This document shows, in pieces, positions 25,429 to 32,741 of a DNA stretch of 64,000 bases. This DNA comes from Nocardia sp. NBC_00508 (GTDB taxonomy: Bacteria > Actinomycetota > Actinomycetes > Mycobacteriales > Mycobacteriaceae): assembly GCF_036346875.1 (NCBI RefSeq), contig NZ_CP107852.1, positions 5,952,001 to 6,016,000 of the forward strand. Reading direction: 5' to 3'. Each line of letters begins with the position of its first letter. Within the stretch, counting starts at the first letter, position 1. The translations under genes were made by a program, and so were the position numbers. The notes beneath the pieces are model-generated. The model was not told the origin of the DNA. It saw nothing but the letters and a program-made list of their open reading frames with translations, and did not search any database.

Positions 25429-26103
25429 CTAGATCTCCACCGGTTGGTCGGCGACAACGCGCCCGCCCAGGCGGACCCAGCCGTCGGAGTCCCACTGGGT
25501 GAACAATTGGGAGCCCTTGCCCTGGGTGATGAGCAGGCTCTTCCGCAGCAGCGCGGTGAGCGCTACGGCCGCGGCGCCGGTCGCTTCGTCCTCGACGATC
25601 CCCATGGTCGGCGCGAACATGCGTGAGCGCAGCATGCCGCGATGCTCGTCGGTCCAGCTCCACAGATAGTGCGGGCCGCCGGGAAACTCGTGCGCGCGGA
25701 GGGTGGCGAGTTCCTCGACGTCGGCGAGCTGGTGGAAGGTGAAGGTCGGCGTCCATTCGCCGCGCGCGGTGATCCAGGTCAGCCCGTCGGTGAGTTCCAC
25801 CGCCACCGGGCCCGCGGGGACGTCCAGCGTCCGCACCGGCATGCCCTTGGCCGCGAACCACCACGCGGTCCCCACCGACGGGTGCCCGGCGAACGGGAGC
25901 TCGACCGTCGGTGTGTAGATCCGGACCGTGACGATCTCGTCGACCGGCTCCTCGACCACGACGGTCTCGCTGTATCCGGCCTTCGCGGCCAGTGCTTGCC
26001 GGTCGGCCGTCGCCACGTCCGCGGCCCGTGCGATGCCGAGCTCATTGCCGAACCGCCCGGCGGCGTCGGTGAACACTCGTACCACGTCAACCTGTGTCCC
26101 CAT
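25429..26103 (-). CDS. PhzF-family isomerase/epimerase-like protein
   Basis: A 224-residue member of the PhzF/diaminopimelate epimerase fold. It contains the segments DVVRVFTDAAGRFGNELGIA, with the conserved Gly-Asn, IYTPTVELPFAGHPSVGTAWW, and MGIVEDEATGAAAVALTALL, which together form the substrate pocket. The substrate is unknown. The ATG at 26103 is chosen because only that part matches the family; the frame is open further upstream as shadow. It converges on rskA, with only seven bases between the stops. Confidence 0.9.
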   Translation of the reverse strand: MGTQVDVVRVFTDAAGRFGNELGIARAADVATADRQALAAKAGYSETVVVEEPVDEIVTVRIYTPTVELPFAGHPSVGTAWWFAAKGMPVRTLDVPAGPVAVELTDGLTWITARGEWTPTFTFHQLADVEELATLRAHEFPGGPHYLWSWTDEHRGMLRSRMFAPTMGIVEDEATGAAAVALTALLRKSLLITQGKGSQLFTQWDSDGWVRLGGRVVADQPVEI

Positions 26104-26161
26104 GCTCGCTGAGCCTACTCGGATGCCCGGAAACGAGCTGTGTCCCAGGCCACACCGGAGA

Positions 26162-26201
26162 CGCGAAGGAGTCCCGTACCGCGGCACGGGGCTCCTTCGC
26201 G
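26162..26201 (-). terminator. Terminator of the ahpC-ahpD unit
   Basis: A 16-base-pair hairpin (26162-26177 with 26186-26201, one G-T pair, 8-base loop) located six bases beyond the ahpD stop. No U run follows, as is common in this group. Confidence 0.75.
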
Positions 26202-26207
26202 GTGACG

Positions 26208-26747
26208 TCAGATCACGGCGGTGGCGAGCGCCTCGGTCGACTGCACCGCCTGGCCGACCCCGGCCACGATGGCCGCGGCCCGCAGCGATTCGAAGATCAC
26301 CTCGCGCGACACACCCGCTTCGCGCAGCGTGTGCTCGTGCGCCTCCAGGCAGTGCGCGCAGCCGTTGATCGAGGAGACCGCGAACGACCAGAGTTCGAAA
26401 TCGGCCTTGTCGACGCCGGGCGTACCGATGATCTGCATCCGCAGCCCGGCCCGCAGGTCGTCGTAGCGACCGCCGAGGAACGCCTTGCCCCGGTAGAACA
26501 CGTTGTTCATGCCCATGATCGAGGCGGCGCCGAGCGCGGCGTTGTACGCCTCCGCCGACAGCACGTCGGCGGCGTCTTCGGCGATCTCGCGCAGCGTGGT
26601 CGTCGACCGGGCCGCTGCCGCCGACGCCAGCAGGGTGCCCCACAGTTGCTGCTCGCTCAGCACGGTGGTGCGGGCGATCGATGACAGGTTGAGCTTGAGG
26701 TCCTTGGCATACTCGGGAAGGGAGTTCTTCAGGTTCTCAATGCTCAT
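26208..26747 (-). CDS. ahpD: Alkyl hydroperoxide reductase AhpD
   Basis: Thiol-disulfide reductant for AhpC with weak peroxidase activity of its own. The 179-residue protein has the catalytic set at the same positions as the mycobacterial enzyme: Glu118, Cys130 and Cys133 in NGCAHC, and His137. It starts at the ATG at 26747, 96 bases after ahpC, same direction. It probably receives electrons from a lipoamide protein, as known for the family. Confidence 0.96.
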   Translation of the reverse strand: MSIENLKNSLPEYAKDLKLNLSSIARTTVLSEQQLWGTLLASAAAARSTTTLREIAEDAADVLSAEAYNAALGAASIMGMNNVFYRGKAFLGGRYDDLRAGLRMQIIGTPGVDKADFELWSFAVSSINGCAHCLEAHEHTLREAGVSREVIFESLRAAAIVAGVGQAVQSTEALATAVI

Positions 26748-26843
26748 GCGGCGATTCCTCTGCTCAGGTCGATCCCGTACGGGGACAGGTGGTTTCTCGA
26801 TGGTCTCGGTGGCGCGCCGGAAAGCCCTGGCGCGGCAGGACTT

Positions 26844-27431
26844 TCAGACGCTGGCGGCCAGGAGTTCGCCGGCGTTGATGGTCGGGTCGCCCTTCTTCCA
26901 GTTGCAGGCGCACAGTTCGTCGGACTGCAGCGCGTCCAGCACCCGCAGCACCTCGTCGACGTTGCGGCCCACCGAACCCGCGGTGACCGAGACGAACTGG
27001 ATCTCGTTGTTCGGGTCGACGATGAACGTGGCGCGGTCGGCGACGCCGTCGGCGTTGAGTACGCCGGCACCCGCGGCCAATTCACGCTTCAGGTCGGAGA
27101 GCATCGGGAAGGGGAGGGTCTTCAGGTCCTCGTGCTGCGCGCGCCACTGGAAGTGCACGAACTCGTTGTCGACCGACGCGCCGAGCACCTGCGCGTCCCG
27201 GTCCTCGAACTCGTCGTTGAGCTTGCCGAACGCGGCGATCTCCGTCGGGCACACGAAGGTGAAGTCCTTCGGCCAGAAGAAGATGATCCGCCACTTGCCC
27301 GCGTGGTCGTCGCTGGTGATCCGGGTGAAGTAGTCGTCAGGCTGCTGAGCGTCGACCTTCGACAGATCACCGCCGATGACCGCGGTGAGGTTGTATGCCG
27401 GGAATTGGTCGCCGATGGTCAGCAGGGCCAT
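26844..27431 (-). CDS. ahpC: Alkyl hydroperoxide reductase AhpC (peroxiredoxin)
   Basis: Reduces peroxides and peroxynitrite. The 195-residue protein has the peroxidatic Cys61 in FTFVCPTE and the resolving Cys174 and Cys176 in ELCACNW, the arrangement found in mycobacterial AhpC, which uses AhpD. It is divergent from oxyR across a 173-base region and is the classic OxyR target. Confidence 0.97.
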   Translation of the reverse strand: MALLTIGDQFPAYNLTAVIGGDLSKVDAQQPDDYFTRITSDDHAGKWRIIFFWPKDFTFVCPTEIAAFGKLNDEFEDRDAQVLGASVDNEFVHFQWRAQHEDLKTLPFPMLSDLKRELAAGAGVLNADGVADRATFIVDPNNEIQFVSVTAGSVGRNVDEVLRVLDALQSDELCACNWKKGDPTINAGELLAASV

Positions 27432-27578
27432 GCTCGTCTCCTCGTAGTGTTGGTTGGCTAGCGCTGTATTCGATATGCGGTCTTCGCGGGTTACGCAAGC
27501 TACCGCCTCCGGGCTCGGCGCTCGGACCGCGTGAAAGCTCGCCGATGATCTTGCCGAAGGGTCAGTAAAAGGTAAAGG

Positions 27579-27615
27579 TGATCAGTCGCACTACACTGAT
27601 AGGCGTGACTGATCA
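27579..27615. promoter_or_regulatory. Inverted repeat over the oxyR start, candidate OxyR operator
   Basis: TGATCAGTC at 27579-27587 and GACTGATCA at 27607-27615 are perfect nine-base inverted arms 19 bases apart. The right arm covers the first codons of oxyR. It is a plausible autoregulatory or ahpC-controlling site for this LysR-type regulator, although part of it is coding. Confidence 0.45.
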
Positions 27616-28513
27616 GACTTATCAGCCGACCCTGTCACAGCTGCGTGCGTTCGTGGCGATCGCGGAATACCGCCATTTCGGCACCGCGGCCGCCCGGCTC
27701 GGTGTGAGCCAGCCCACGCTATCGCAGGCACTCGCGGCGCTCGAACAGGGGCTCGGGATCCAGCTGATCGAACGCAGTACCAGGCGAGTGCTGGTGACCG
27801 CCGCCGGGATGCGCTTGCTGCCCAAGGCGATGGCCACGCTGGAGGCCGCCGATCGCTTCGTCGCCTCGGCGACGGGAGACGGGCTCGGCGGCAGCCTGCG
27901 GATGGGCATCATCCCCACGGTCGCCCCCTATGTGCTCCCCGGATTGCTGCCCGAACTGCGCAAACGGCTGCCCGACCTGCGCCCGCAGATCATCGAGGAC
28001 CAGACCGCCCGGCTGCTGGACGGGCTGCGCACCGGCGTCTTGGACGTGGCATTGCTGGCTGTCCCCACCGATATGCCCGGCCTGGTCGAGATCTCGCTCT
28101 ACACCGAGGAATTCGTGCTGGTCACCCCGCGTGGCCACGAGTTGGCCGGCCGTGCGGACCTGGCGGCGTCGGTGCTGGACGCCCAGCCGCTGCTGCTGCT
28201 GGACGAGGGGCACTGCCTGCGCGATCAGACCCTGGAGGCGTGCCGGTCGGCCGATGTCCACCCCGCCGCGGTCGGCGACACCAGGGCAGCCTCGCTGGCG
28301 ACCGTCGTGCAGTGCGTCGCGGGCGGGCTCGGGGTGACCCTGATCCCGCAGATGGCCGTCGCTGCGGAAACCGCGGGCGGCGCATTGGATGTCGCGCATT
28401 TCGCCGACCCGGCACCCAGCCGCACTATCGGGCTTGCCTTTCGTGCCTCCAGCGCCCGAGCCGACGATTATGAGTATCTGTCCGCCATCATCCGCGCCCA
28501 GCGTCCGATGTAG
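27605..28513 (+). CDS. oxyR: Hydrogen peroxide regulator OxyR
   Basis: LysR-type activator of peroxide genes. The 302-residue protein has the LysR helix-turn-helix (TLSQLRAFVAIAEYRHFGTA, then VSQPTLSQALAALEQGL) and a ligand-binding domain with the redox cysteine in DEGHCLRDQ and a second cysteine in TLEACRSADVHP, as in OxyR. The GTG at 27605 gives the start MTDQTYQPTL, which matches mycobacterial OxyR; a GTG at 27578 is also in frame. It is divergent from ahpC. Confidence 0.94.
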   Translation: MTDQTYQPTLSQLRAFVAIAEYRHFGTAAARLGVSQPTLSQALAALEQGLGIQLIERSTRRVLVTAAGMRLLPKAMATLEAADRFVASATGDGLGGSLRMGIIPTVAPYVLPGLLPELRKRLPDLRPQIIEDQTARLLDGLRTGVLDVALLAVPTDMPGLVEISLYTEEFVLVTPRGHELAGRADLAASVLDAQPLLLLDEGHCLRDQTLEACRSADVHPAAVGDTRAASLATVVQCVAGGLGVTLIPQMAVAAETAGGALDVAHFADPAPSRTIGLAFRASSARADDYEYLSAIIRAQRPM

Positions 28514-28583
28514 GTGTCGGTCGGCTCTGCATCGAGGGGCGCGGGGCAGGCACAGTGGGAACAGGGCGAAAGGAGCGGTTGGG

Positions 28584-29054
28584 GTGGAATCGGCGGCGCT
28601 GGGTACCGGGCGACTGGGTGGTCTGTTCGGGTGCGATCACGCGCTGTTCGTCTATGGCACGCTGCAGTTTCCCGAAGTATTGCAGGTACTGCTCGGAAGA
28701 ATCCCGTCGCTCGAGCCTACAGAGCTGACCGGCTGGCGCGCGGCTGCGCTGCCGAGCCGGATATACCCCGGCTTGGTCGCCGCGCCGCGCCGACTGACCC
28801 GTGGCGCGGTGCTCAGCGGTCTCGCCCCGGCGGAGTGGGCGGTCCTCGACGCGTTCGAAGACGACGAATACGACCTGCGCAGGGTGCGCGTCGGGAGCGG
28901 TCCGGTGTGGACCTACGTCTGGACGGCCGCCGCCGATCCGGCGGACTGGCAACGGGATCGCTTCGCGGCCGAGCATCTCACGCAGTTCGCCGCGCGTTCC
29001 GCCCGGTGGCGCATCGCTCCGTATTCCGCATCGGCCGAGGGAGCGTCGGAATGA
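28584..29054 (+). CDS. Gamma-glutamylcyclotransferase-like (AIG2/GGCT) protein
   Basis: A 156-residue protein with the GGCT-fold N-terminal motif FVYGTLQFPEVLQVLLGR and the acidic catalytic region in AVLDAFEDDEYDLRRV, which supplies the conserved glutamate position. Members cleave gamma-glutamyl amines or act in peptide turnover; substrate unknown. GTG at 28584 follows AAGGAG at 28570-28575. It stands between oxyR and a TetR gene and forms its own unit. Confidence 0.85.
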   Translation: MESAALGTGRLGGLFGCDHALFVYGTLQFPEVLQVLLGRIPSLEPTELTGWRAAALPSRIYPGLVAAPRRLTRGAVLSGLAPAEWAVLDAFEDDEYDLRRVRVGSGPVWTYVWTAAADPADWQRDRFAAEHLTQFAARSARWRIAPYSASAEGASE

Positions 29055-29075
29055 TCCGCCAGCGCGGTCTCCGGT

Positions 29076-29105
29076 TTGCAATTTCAAGACGACCGGTCGT
29101 ATAGT
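29076..29105 (+). promoter_or_regulatory. tetR promoter with embedded operator
   Basis: A -35-like TTGCAA (29076-29081) and -10-like TATAGT (29100-29105) are separated by 18 bases. The palindrome ACGACCGGTCGT (29089-29100) lies in the spacer and overlaps the first base of the -10. The same 17-bp core AAGACGACCGGTCGTAT recurs at 29744-29759 before the SDR gene, so this is a probable autoregulatory site of the TetR protein. Confidence 0.75.
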
Positions 29106-29111
29106 CGAGCC

Positions 29112-29702
29112 ATGGCGCGACCGCGACGTAGTGAAGACACCCGGCGACTTCTGGTCGAGGAGGGCGCCGCGGGGTTCCTGACCAACGGCTATCACGGCAC
29201 CGGGCTCAAACAGGTCCTGGACAAGGTCGGCGTGCCGAAGGGCTCGTTCTACAACTACTTCGACAGCAAGGAGAGCTTCGGTCGCGCGATCGTCGAGCAC
29301 CACTCGCTGTGCGTGCAGCGAAATCTGACCGAGGCGTTCGCAACCGCGTCCGACCCGGTGAGCGGGCTGCGGGCGTTCTTCGGGCGACTGATGGACGATT
29401 TCGTCGCGGCCGATTTCACCGGCGGCTGCCTCATCGCGAACCTGGGCGGCGAACTGGAAGGCAGCGAGCTGCTGCGGGAATCGCTCTCGGCCGCGTGGGG
29501 TGCATGGCGTGACCGCGTCGCCGAGCAGCTGGCGCATGGGCAGCGGCTCGGCATGATCCGCGCCGATATCGATGCCACGGAACTGGCCGACCTGCTGCTC
29601 GAATCATGGGAGGGCGCGGTGATCAGGATGAAGATCGACCGCACCATCGCGCCGCTGCACAAGTGCTTGGATCGCCTGCTCGGCGACTATTTCCTGCCCT
29701 GA
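29112..29702 (+). CDS. TetR-family repressor of the SDR-tautomerase unit
   Basis: A 196-residue TetR/AcrR regulator with N-terminal helix-turn-helix (FLTNGYHGTGLKQVLDKVGV, then PKGSFYNYFDSKESFG) and a C-terminal ligand domain that includes one cysteine in GGCLIANLGGE, which could sense electrophiles. It is only a few bases after its own operator (start ATG at 29112). The downstream SDR and tautomerase genes share the operator sequence, so they are its likely targets. Inducer unknown; NemR/AcuR-like electrophile sensing is one idea. Confidence 0.9.
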   Translation: MARPRRSEDTRRLLVEEGAAGFLTNGYHGTGLKQVLDKVGVPKGSFYNYFDSKESFGRAIVEHHSLCVQRNLTEAFATASDPVSGLRAFFGRLMDDFVAADFTGGCLIANLGGELEGSELLRESLSAAWGAWRDRVAEQLAHGQRLGMIRADIDATELADLLLESWEGAVIRMKIDRTIAPLHKCLDRLLGDYFLP

Positions 29703-29743
29703 GTCAGGGTTGTTCCGGCCGGTGCCTTCTCTTACTCATTCAA

Positions 29744-29759
29744 AGACGACCGGTCGTAT
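29744..29759 (+). promoter_or_regulatory. Second copy of the TetR operator, before the SDR gene
   Basis: AAGACGACCGGTCGTA with the 12-bp perfect palindrome ACGACCGGTCGT at 29746-29757. It is identical over the core to the site in the tetR promoter and lies 20 bases before the SDR start. Confidence 0.75.
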
Positions 29760-29779
29760 TTCACGAGAGAAGGAGAGAA

Positions 29780-30514
29780 ATGGCGAAGACGGTCATCGTG
29801 ACCGGTTCCTCCAGTGGGATCGGGCGCGATATCGCACGGGCGTTCGTGGAACGCGGCGACAACGTCGTGCTCCACGGGCGAGACACTGCCAAGCTTTCCC
29901 GGGTCGCCGCCGAACTCGGTGCGCCCGAGCAGGCGGCCACGGTGGTCGGCGACATCGGCGCGCCTGCGACGGGTGCCGCCTTGGTCCAGGCCGCCGTCGA
30001 GCGGTTCGGCGGCGTGGACGTGCTGGTCAACAATGCGGGCATCTTCGGGGCCAAACCCTTCGTGGAGGTCACCGAGCCGGACCTGGACCGATATCTGCAC
30101 GGAAACCTCAAGGGCACCTACTTCACCACGCAGGCCGTGGTGCGACGGCTGCTGGAGCAGGCCAGAGGCGGCAGCATCGTGAACATCGGCACGGTGCTGA
30201 TCGACCACGCCCTCGCGGGGTTGCCCGCGTCGGCGGCGCTGATCAGCAAGGGAGGTGTGCACGCGCTGACCACCAGCCTCGCCGCCGAACTCGCGGCCGA
30301 CGGCATCCGGGTCAACGCGGTCGCCCCCGGCATCATCCGCACCCCGCTGTTCGGCGACGGCGACGAAGCGGCCTCCGGCAGGTTGGCGCTGCTCAACCGC
30401 ATCGGCGAAGTCGCCGAGACCACCGCCGCGGTGCTCTATCTCGCCGACGCCGCGTTCACCACCGGACACATCTTCCCCGTCGACGGCGGGTTCATCTCGG
30501 GAAGGGCAGCCTGA
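29780..30514 (+). CDS. Short-chain dehydrogenase/reductase lacking the catalytic tyrosine
   Basis: A 244-residue NAD(P)-dependent oxidoreductase of the SDR fold: nucleotide motif TGSSSGIGRDIARAF, NNAG in LVNNAGIFGA, and a C-terminal PGIIRTP and VDGGFISG. In place of the YxxxK catalytic motif it reads AALISKGG: the lysine is present but the tyrosine position is alanine. Its activity may therefore differ from normal SDRs. The ATG at 29780 follows GAAGGAGAG at 29769-29777. It overlaps the next gene by one base. Confidence 0.9.
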   Translation: MAKTVIVTGSSSGIGRDIARAFVERGDNVVLHGRDTAKLSRVAAELGAPEQAATVVGDIGAPATGAALVQAAVERFGGVDVLVNNAGIFGAKPFVEVTEPDLDRYLHGNLKGTYFTTQAVVRRLLEQARGGSIVNIGTVLIDHALAGLPASAALISKGGVHALTTSLAAELAADGIRVNAVAPGIIRTPLFGDGDEAASGRLALLNRIGEVAETTAAVLYLADAAFTTGHIFPVDGGFISGRAA

Positions 30515-30717
30515 TGCCATACGTGAACATCAAAGTCACCGACGAAGGCGTAACGCGCGAGGAGAAGGCACGACTGATCAAGGGCGTTACCGATCTGCTG
30601 CACGACGTGCTCGGCAAGGCGCCCGCGAGCACCTTCGTCGTCATCGACGAGGTCGCGCTGTCGGACTGGGGCGTCGGCGGGATGAACGTCGAAGAGTGGC
30701 GTAAACAGCAATCCTGA
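30514..30717 (+). CDS. 4-oxalocrotonate tautomerase-family protein
   Basis: A 67-residue tautomerase with the required Pro immediately after the initiator Met (MPYVNIKVTDEGVTREEKA), which becomes the catalytic N-terminal proline. It is likely a homohexameric or heteromeric 4-OT-type enzyme. It starts within the stop of the SDR (TGATG), so the two are co-translated and under the same TetR control. The pair may detoxify a reactive carbonyl compound, an inference. Confidence 0.9.
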   Translation: MPYVNIKVTDEGVTREEKARLIKGVTDLLHDVLGKAPASTFVVIDEVALSDWGVGGMNVEEWRKQQS

Positions 30718-30878
30718 ACCGCGAAACCCCCACGTGGACATACGATTTGGGCGTCGTCGAGCTCGCATGAGCGGCGGCGCCCGAACTCGTCACGCAAACG
30801 TCACACCATGGCCGTTACGTTTCCACCCGCAGCCGAGATCCTGGTACGACCGACACAGCTCGACGGAGGGGAGCTGCG

Positions 30879-31478
30879 ATGCCATCGCTACTGGAGATCT
30901 CGACCCACTTCTTCCTACAGATCGTGGTCATCCTCGTGACCTACCGCCTGCTCTGGCCGCTGTTGCGGCGGCTGGGACAAGTGCAGGTGGTCGCCATCAT
31001 GATCGCGGGCTTCCTGCTCGGGCCATCTGTGCTCGGCTGGGCGTGGCCGCAGGCGCAGGAGTGGTTGTTCCCGACGAAGCTCGCGGTGGGAGGCACGAGC
31101 ATCGTCCACCCGAACCTGACCGCCATCTACGTGGTCGGCCAACTCGGCCTGGTGCTGTACATGTTCCTGGTCGGCAGCTCCTTTCAGCTCGATATCTTCG
31201 GCAAGCACCTGCGTCAGGCCGGGGCCACCTCGGCGACCGGCGTCGCGGTGCCGATGGTGCTCGGCGGCGCGGTCGGCTGGTGGATGGTCGCGCAGGGCGG
31301 ATTCTTCACCGACGGCGTGGCCGACTGGCAAGGCGCGCTGTTCCTCGCCGCCGCCGTCGCGGTCACCGCGTTCCCGATCCTGGCCTGGATCGTCTACGAC
31401 TCCGGGGGCGGAAACTGCCGGAGCAGCCGGAACAGCCGGCCGCGGACCCGGCGCGCGTCTGACGCCGCCCGGACCTGA
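30879..31478 (+). pseudogene. Truncated cation:proton antiporter (CPA2 family)
   Basis: A KefB/NhaP-like antiporter N-terminus with five helices, including the LLWPLLRRLG, MIAGFLLGPSVLG and VGQLGLVLYMFLVG segments, ending with AVAVTAFPILAWIVYDSG. Homologues run on for some 200-250 more residues; here the frame turns into a low-complexity tail, GGNCRSSRNSRPRTRR, and stops. A frame-shifted tail in another frame (KLPEQPEQPAADPARV) looks like the hydrophilic end of such a protein, which suggests an internal deletion. The ATG at 30879 follows GGAGGGGAG at 30864-30872. Function is probably lost, though a truncated membrane peptide may still be made. Confidence 0.7.
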
Positions 31479-31482
31479 CATG

Positions 31483-31514
31483 CCGAACGCGCCGGTTCCG
31501 ACCGGCGCGTTCGG
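31483..31514. terminator. Strong bidirectional hairpin
   Basis: A perfect 14-base-pair stem (31483-31496 with 31501-31514) around a TCCG loop, between the antiporter remnant and the convergent speDE gene. Confidence 0.85.
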
Positions 31515-31526
31515 ACGCAGCCCTGC

Positions 31527-32741
31527 CTACACCCGCAGCGCGTGCGGTTCGATCGCGCCGCGCACCAGCGCCCGCGCGTCGATGGTCTCGGCCTGGTACG
31601 GCAGCAGCGCCAAGCGATCGGTCATGCCCTTGACCGGGTCGTCGATCGGTTCGGCCAGACCGAACAGGAACGACCACTCGTGTTCGTCGCTGCCGTAGTG
31701 CACGACGGTGCCGAACTGCTCATGGAAGCGCTGCCAGGACCGCTTCAGCGTCTCGTTGCGCCACATGGTCGCGCATCCGGCCTGAGCGCTGAGCACGCCG
31801 CCGGGCGCGAGCAGCGCGCGACATCGGGACAGGAACTCCGCCTCATAGAGCCGGTTGTGCTGCGCGTCCTCGACGCGCTCGTCCGGCAGGTCGATCACGA
31901 TGACGTCGTAGCGGGTGCCCGCCTGCGCTGCCGAGGCGAGGAAATCCCAGCCGTCGGCATAGTGCACCGTGACCGGCCCCTCGCCCTTGACCGCGGCGGC
32001 CAGTTCGTCGCTGGTGTAGCCGTAGGGCAGGTGCCGGGCGCAGAGTTCGACCTCGAGCTGGTCGATGTCGACGTGATCGACGTGGGTGGCGCCCGCGGCG
32101 ACCGACATCTGGCTGGCCACGCCCTCGCCGGAGCCGATGATGAGCACGTTGTCCAGCTTCTCGGCCAGCGTGAAGGCGGGGACCATCATGGCCTCGTGGT
32201 AGGTCAGCTGGGAGAACTCGGTGGACTGGCGGTCGTCGTCGGAGAACAGGCTGATGCCCTGGTCGGTGCGCGCGATGACCATGTGCTGGAACGGGGTGTG
32301 CGTGTCGACGATCACCTCGTGCAGGTCCCAGATACGGGTCAGGCCCGCGCCCACCGGTTCCTCGATTCGCTGGCCGCCGTGTCCCCTGCGGATGACCTGC
32401 ATTCGAACGTCCCTGGGGGACAACTTATCCCGGAGCAGTTCGACCGCCTTCGAGGCCCCCGCGCCGATGCTGCCGCAGGTGAAGACGTCGACGAAGATGT
32501 CGCCGGACTCCGGATAGGTGTGAATCGAGGCGTGGGACTCCGACAACAGCGCGAGGACGGTCACCCCCTGCGGTTCGAACTTCTTGTGTACGACATCGCA
32601 GATGGTGACGCCCGCCGCGATCAGAGACTCACGCAACGCCGATTCGAGTCGTTCGAGATCGTCGCAGAGGGCTGCGTCGACACCACCGAACTCGGCCAGC
32701 ACATGCCAGCCGGTGAATTCCGCCGTCATGGGCAAACTCAC
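31527..32741 (-). CDS. Fused S-adenosylmethionine decarboxylase-spermidine synthase (SpeD-SpeE)
   Basis: A 404-residue two-domain protein. Residues 1-130 are a bacterial class 1b SpeD: the self-processing pyruvoyl serine at Ser69 (LLSESHASIHTYPESGD), His74 and Cys89 (DVFTCGS) sit exactly six positions after the corresponding residues of Thermotoga SpeD (63, 68, 83). Residues about 135-400 are an aminopropyltransferase: YHEAM, the SAM-site motif LIIGSGEG (Glu in place of the usual Asp of GGGDG), HVDIDQLEV and VIVIDLPDE. Together they would decarboxylate SAM and pass the aminopropyl group to a diamine such as putrescine. The gene begins inside the decarboxylase stop (GTGA). Confidence 0.9.
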   Translation of the reverse strand: MSLPMTAEFTGWHVLAEFGGVDAALCDDLERLESALRESLIAAGVTICDVVHKKFEPQGVTVLALLSESHASIHTYPESGDIFVDVFTCGSIGAGASKAVELLRDKLSPRDVRMQVIRRGHGGQRIEEPVGAGLTRIWDLHEVIVDTHTPFQHMVIARTDQGISLFSDDDRQSTEFSQLTYHEAMMVPAFTLAEKLDNVLIIGSGEGVASQMSVAAGATHVDHVDIDQLEVELCARHLPYGYTSDELAAAVKGEGPVTVHYADGWDFLASAAQAGTRYDVIVIDLPDERVEDAQHNRLYEAEFLSRCRALLAPGGVLSAQAGCATMWRNETLKRSWQRFHEQFGTVVHYGSDEHEWSFLFGLAEPIDDPVKGMTDRLALLPYQAETIDARALVRGAIEPHALRV

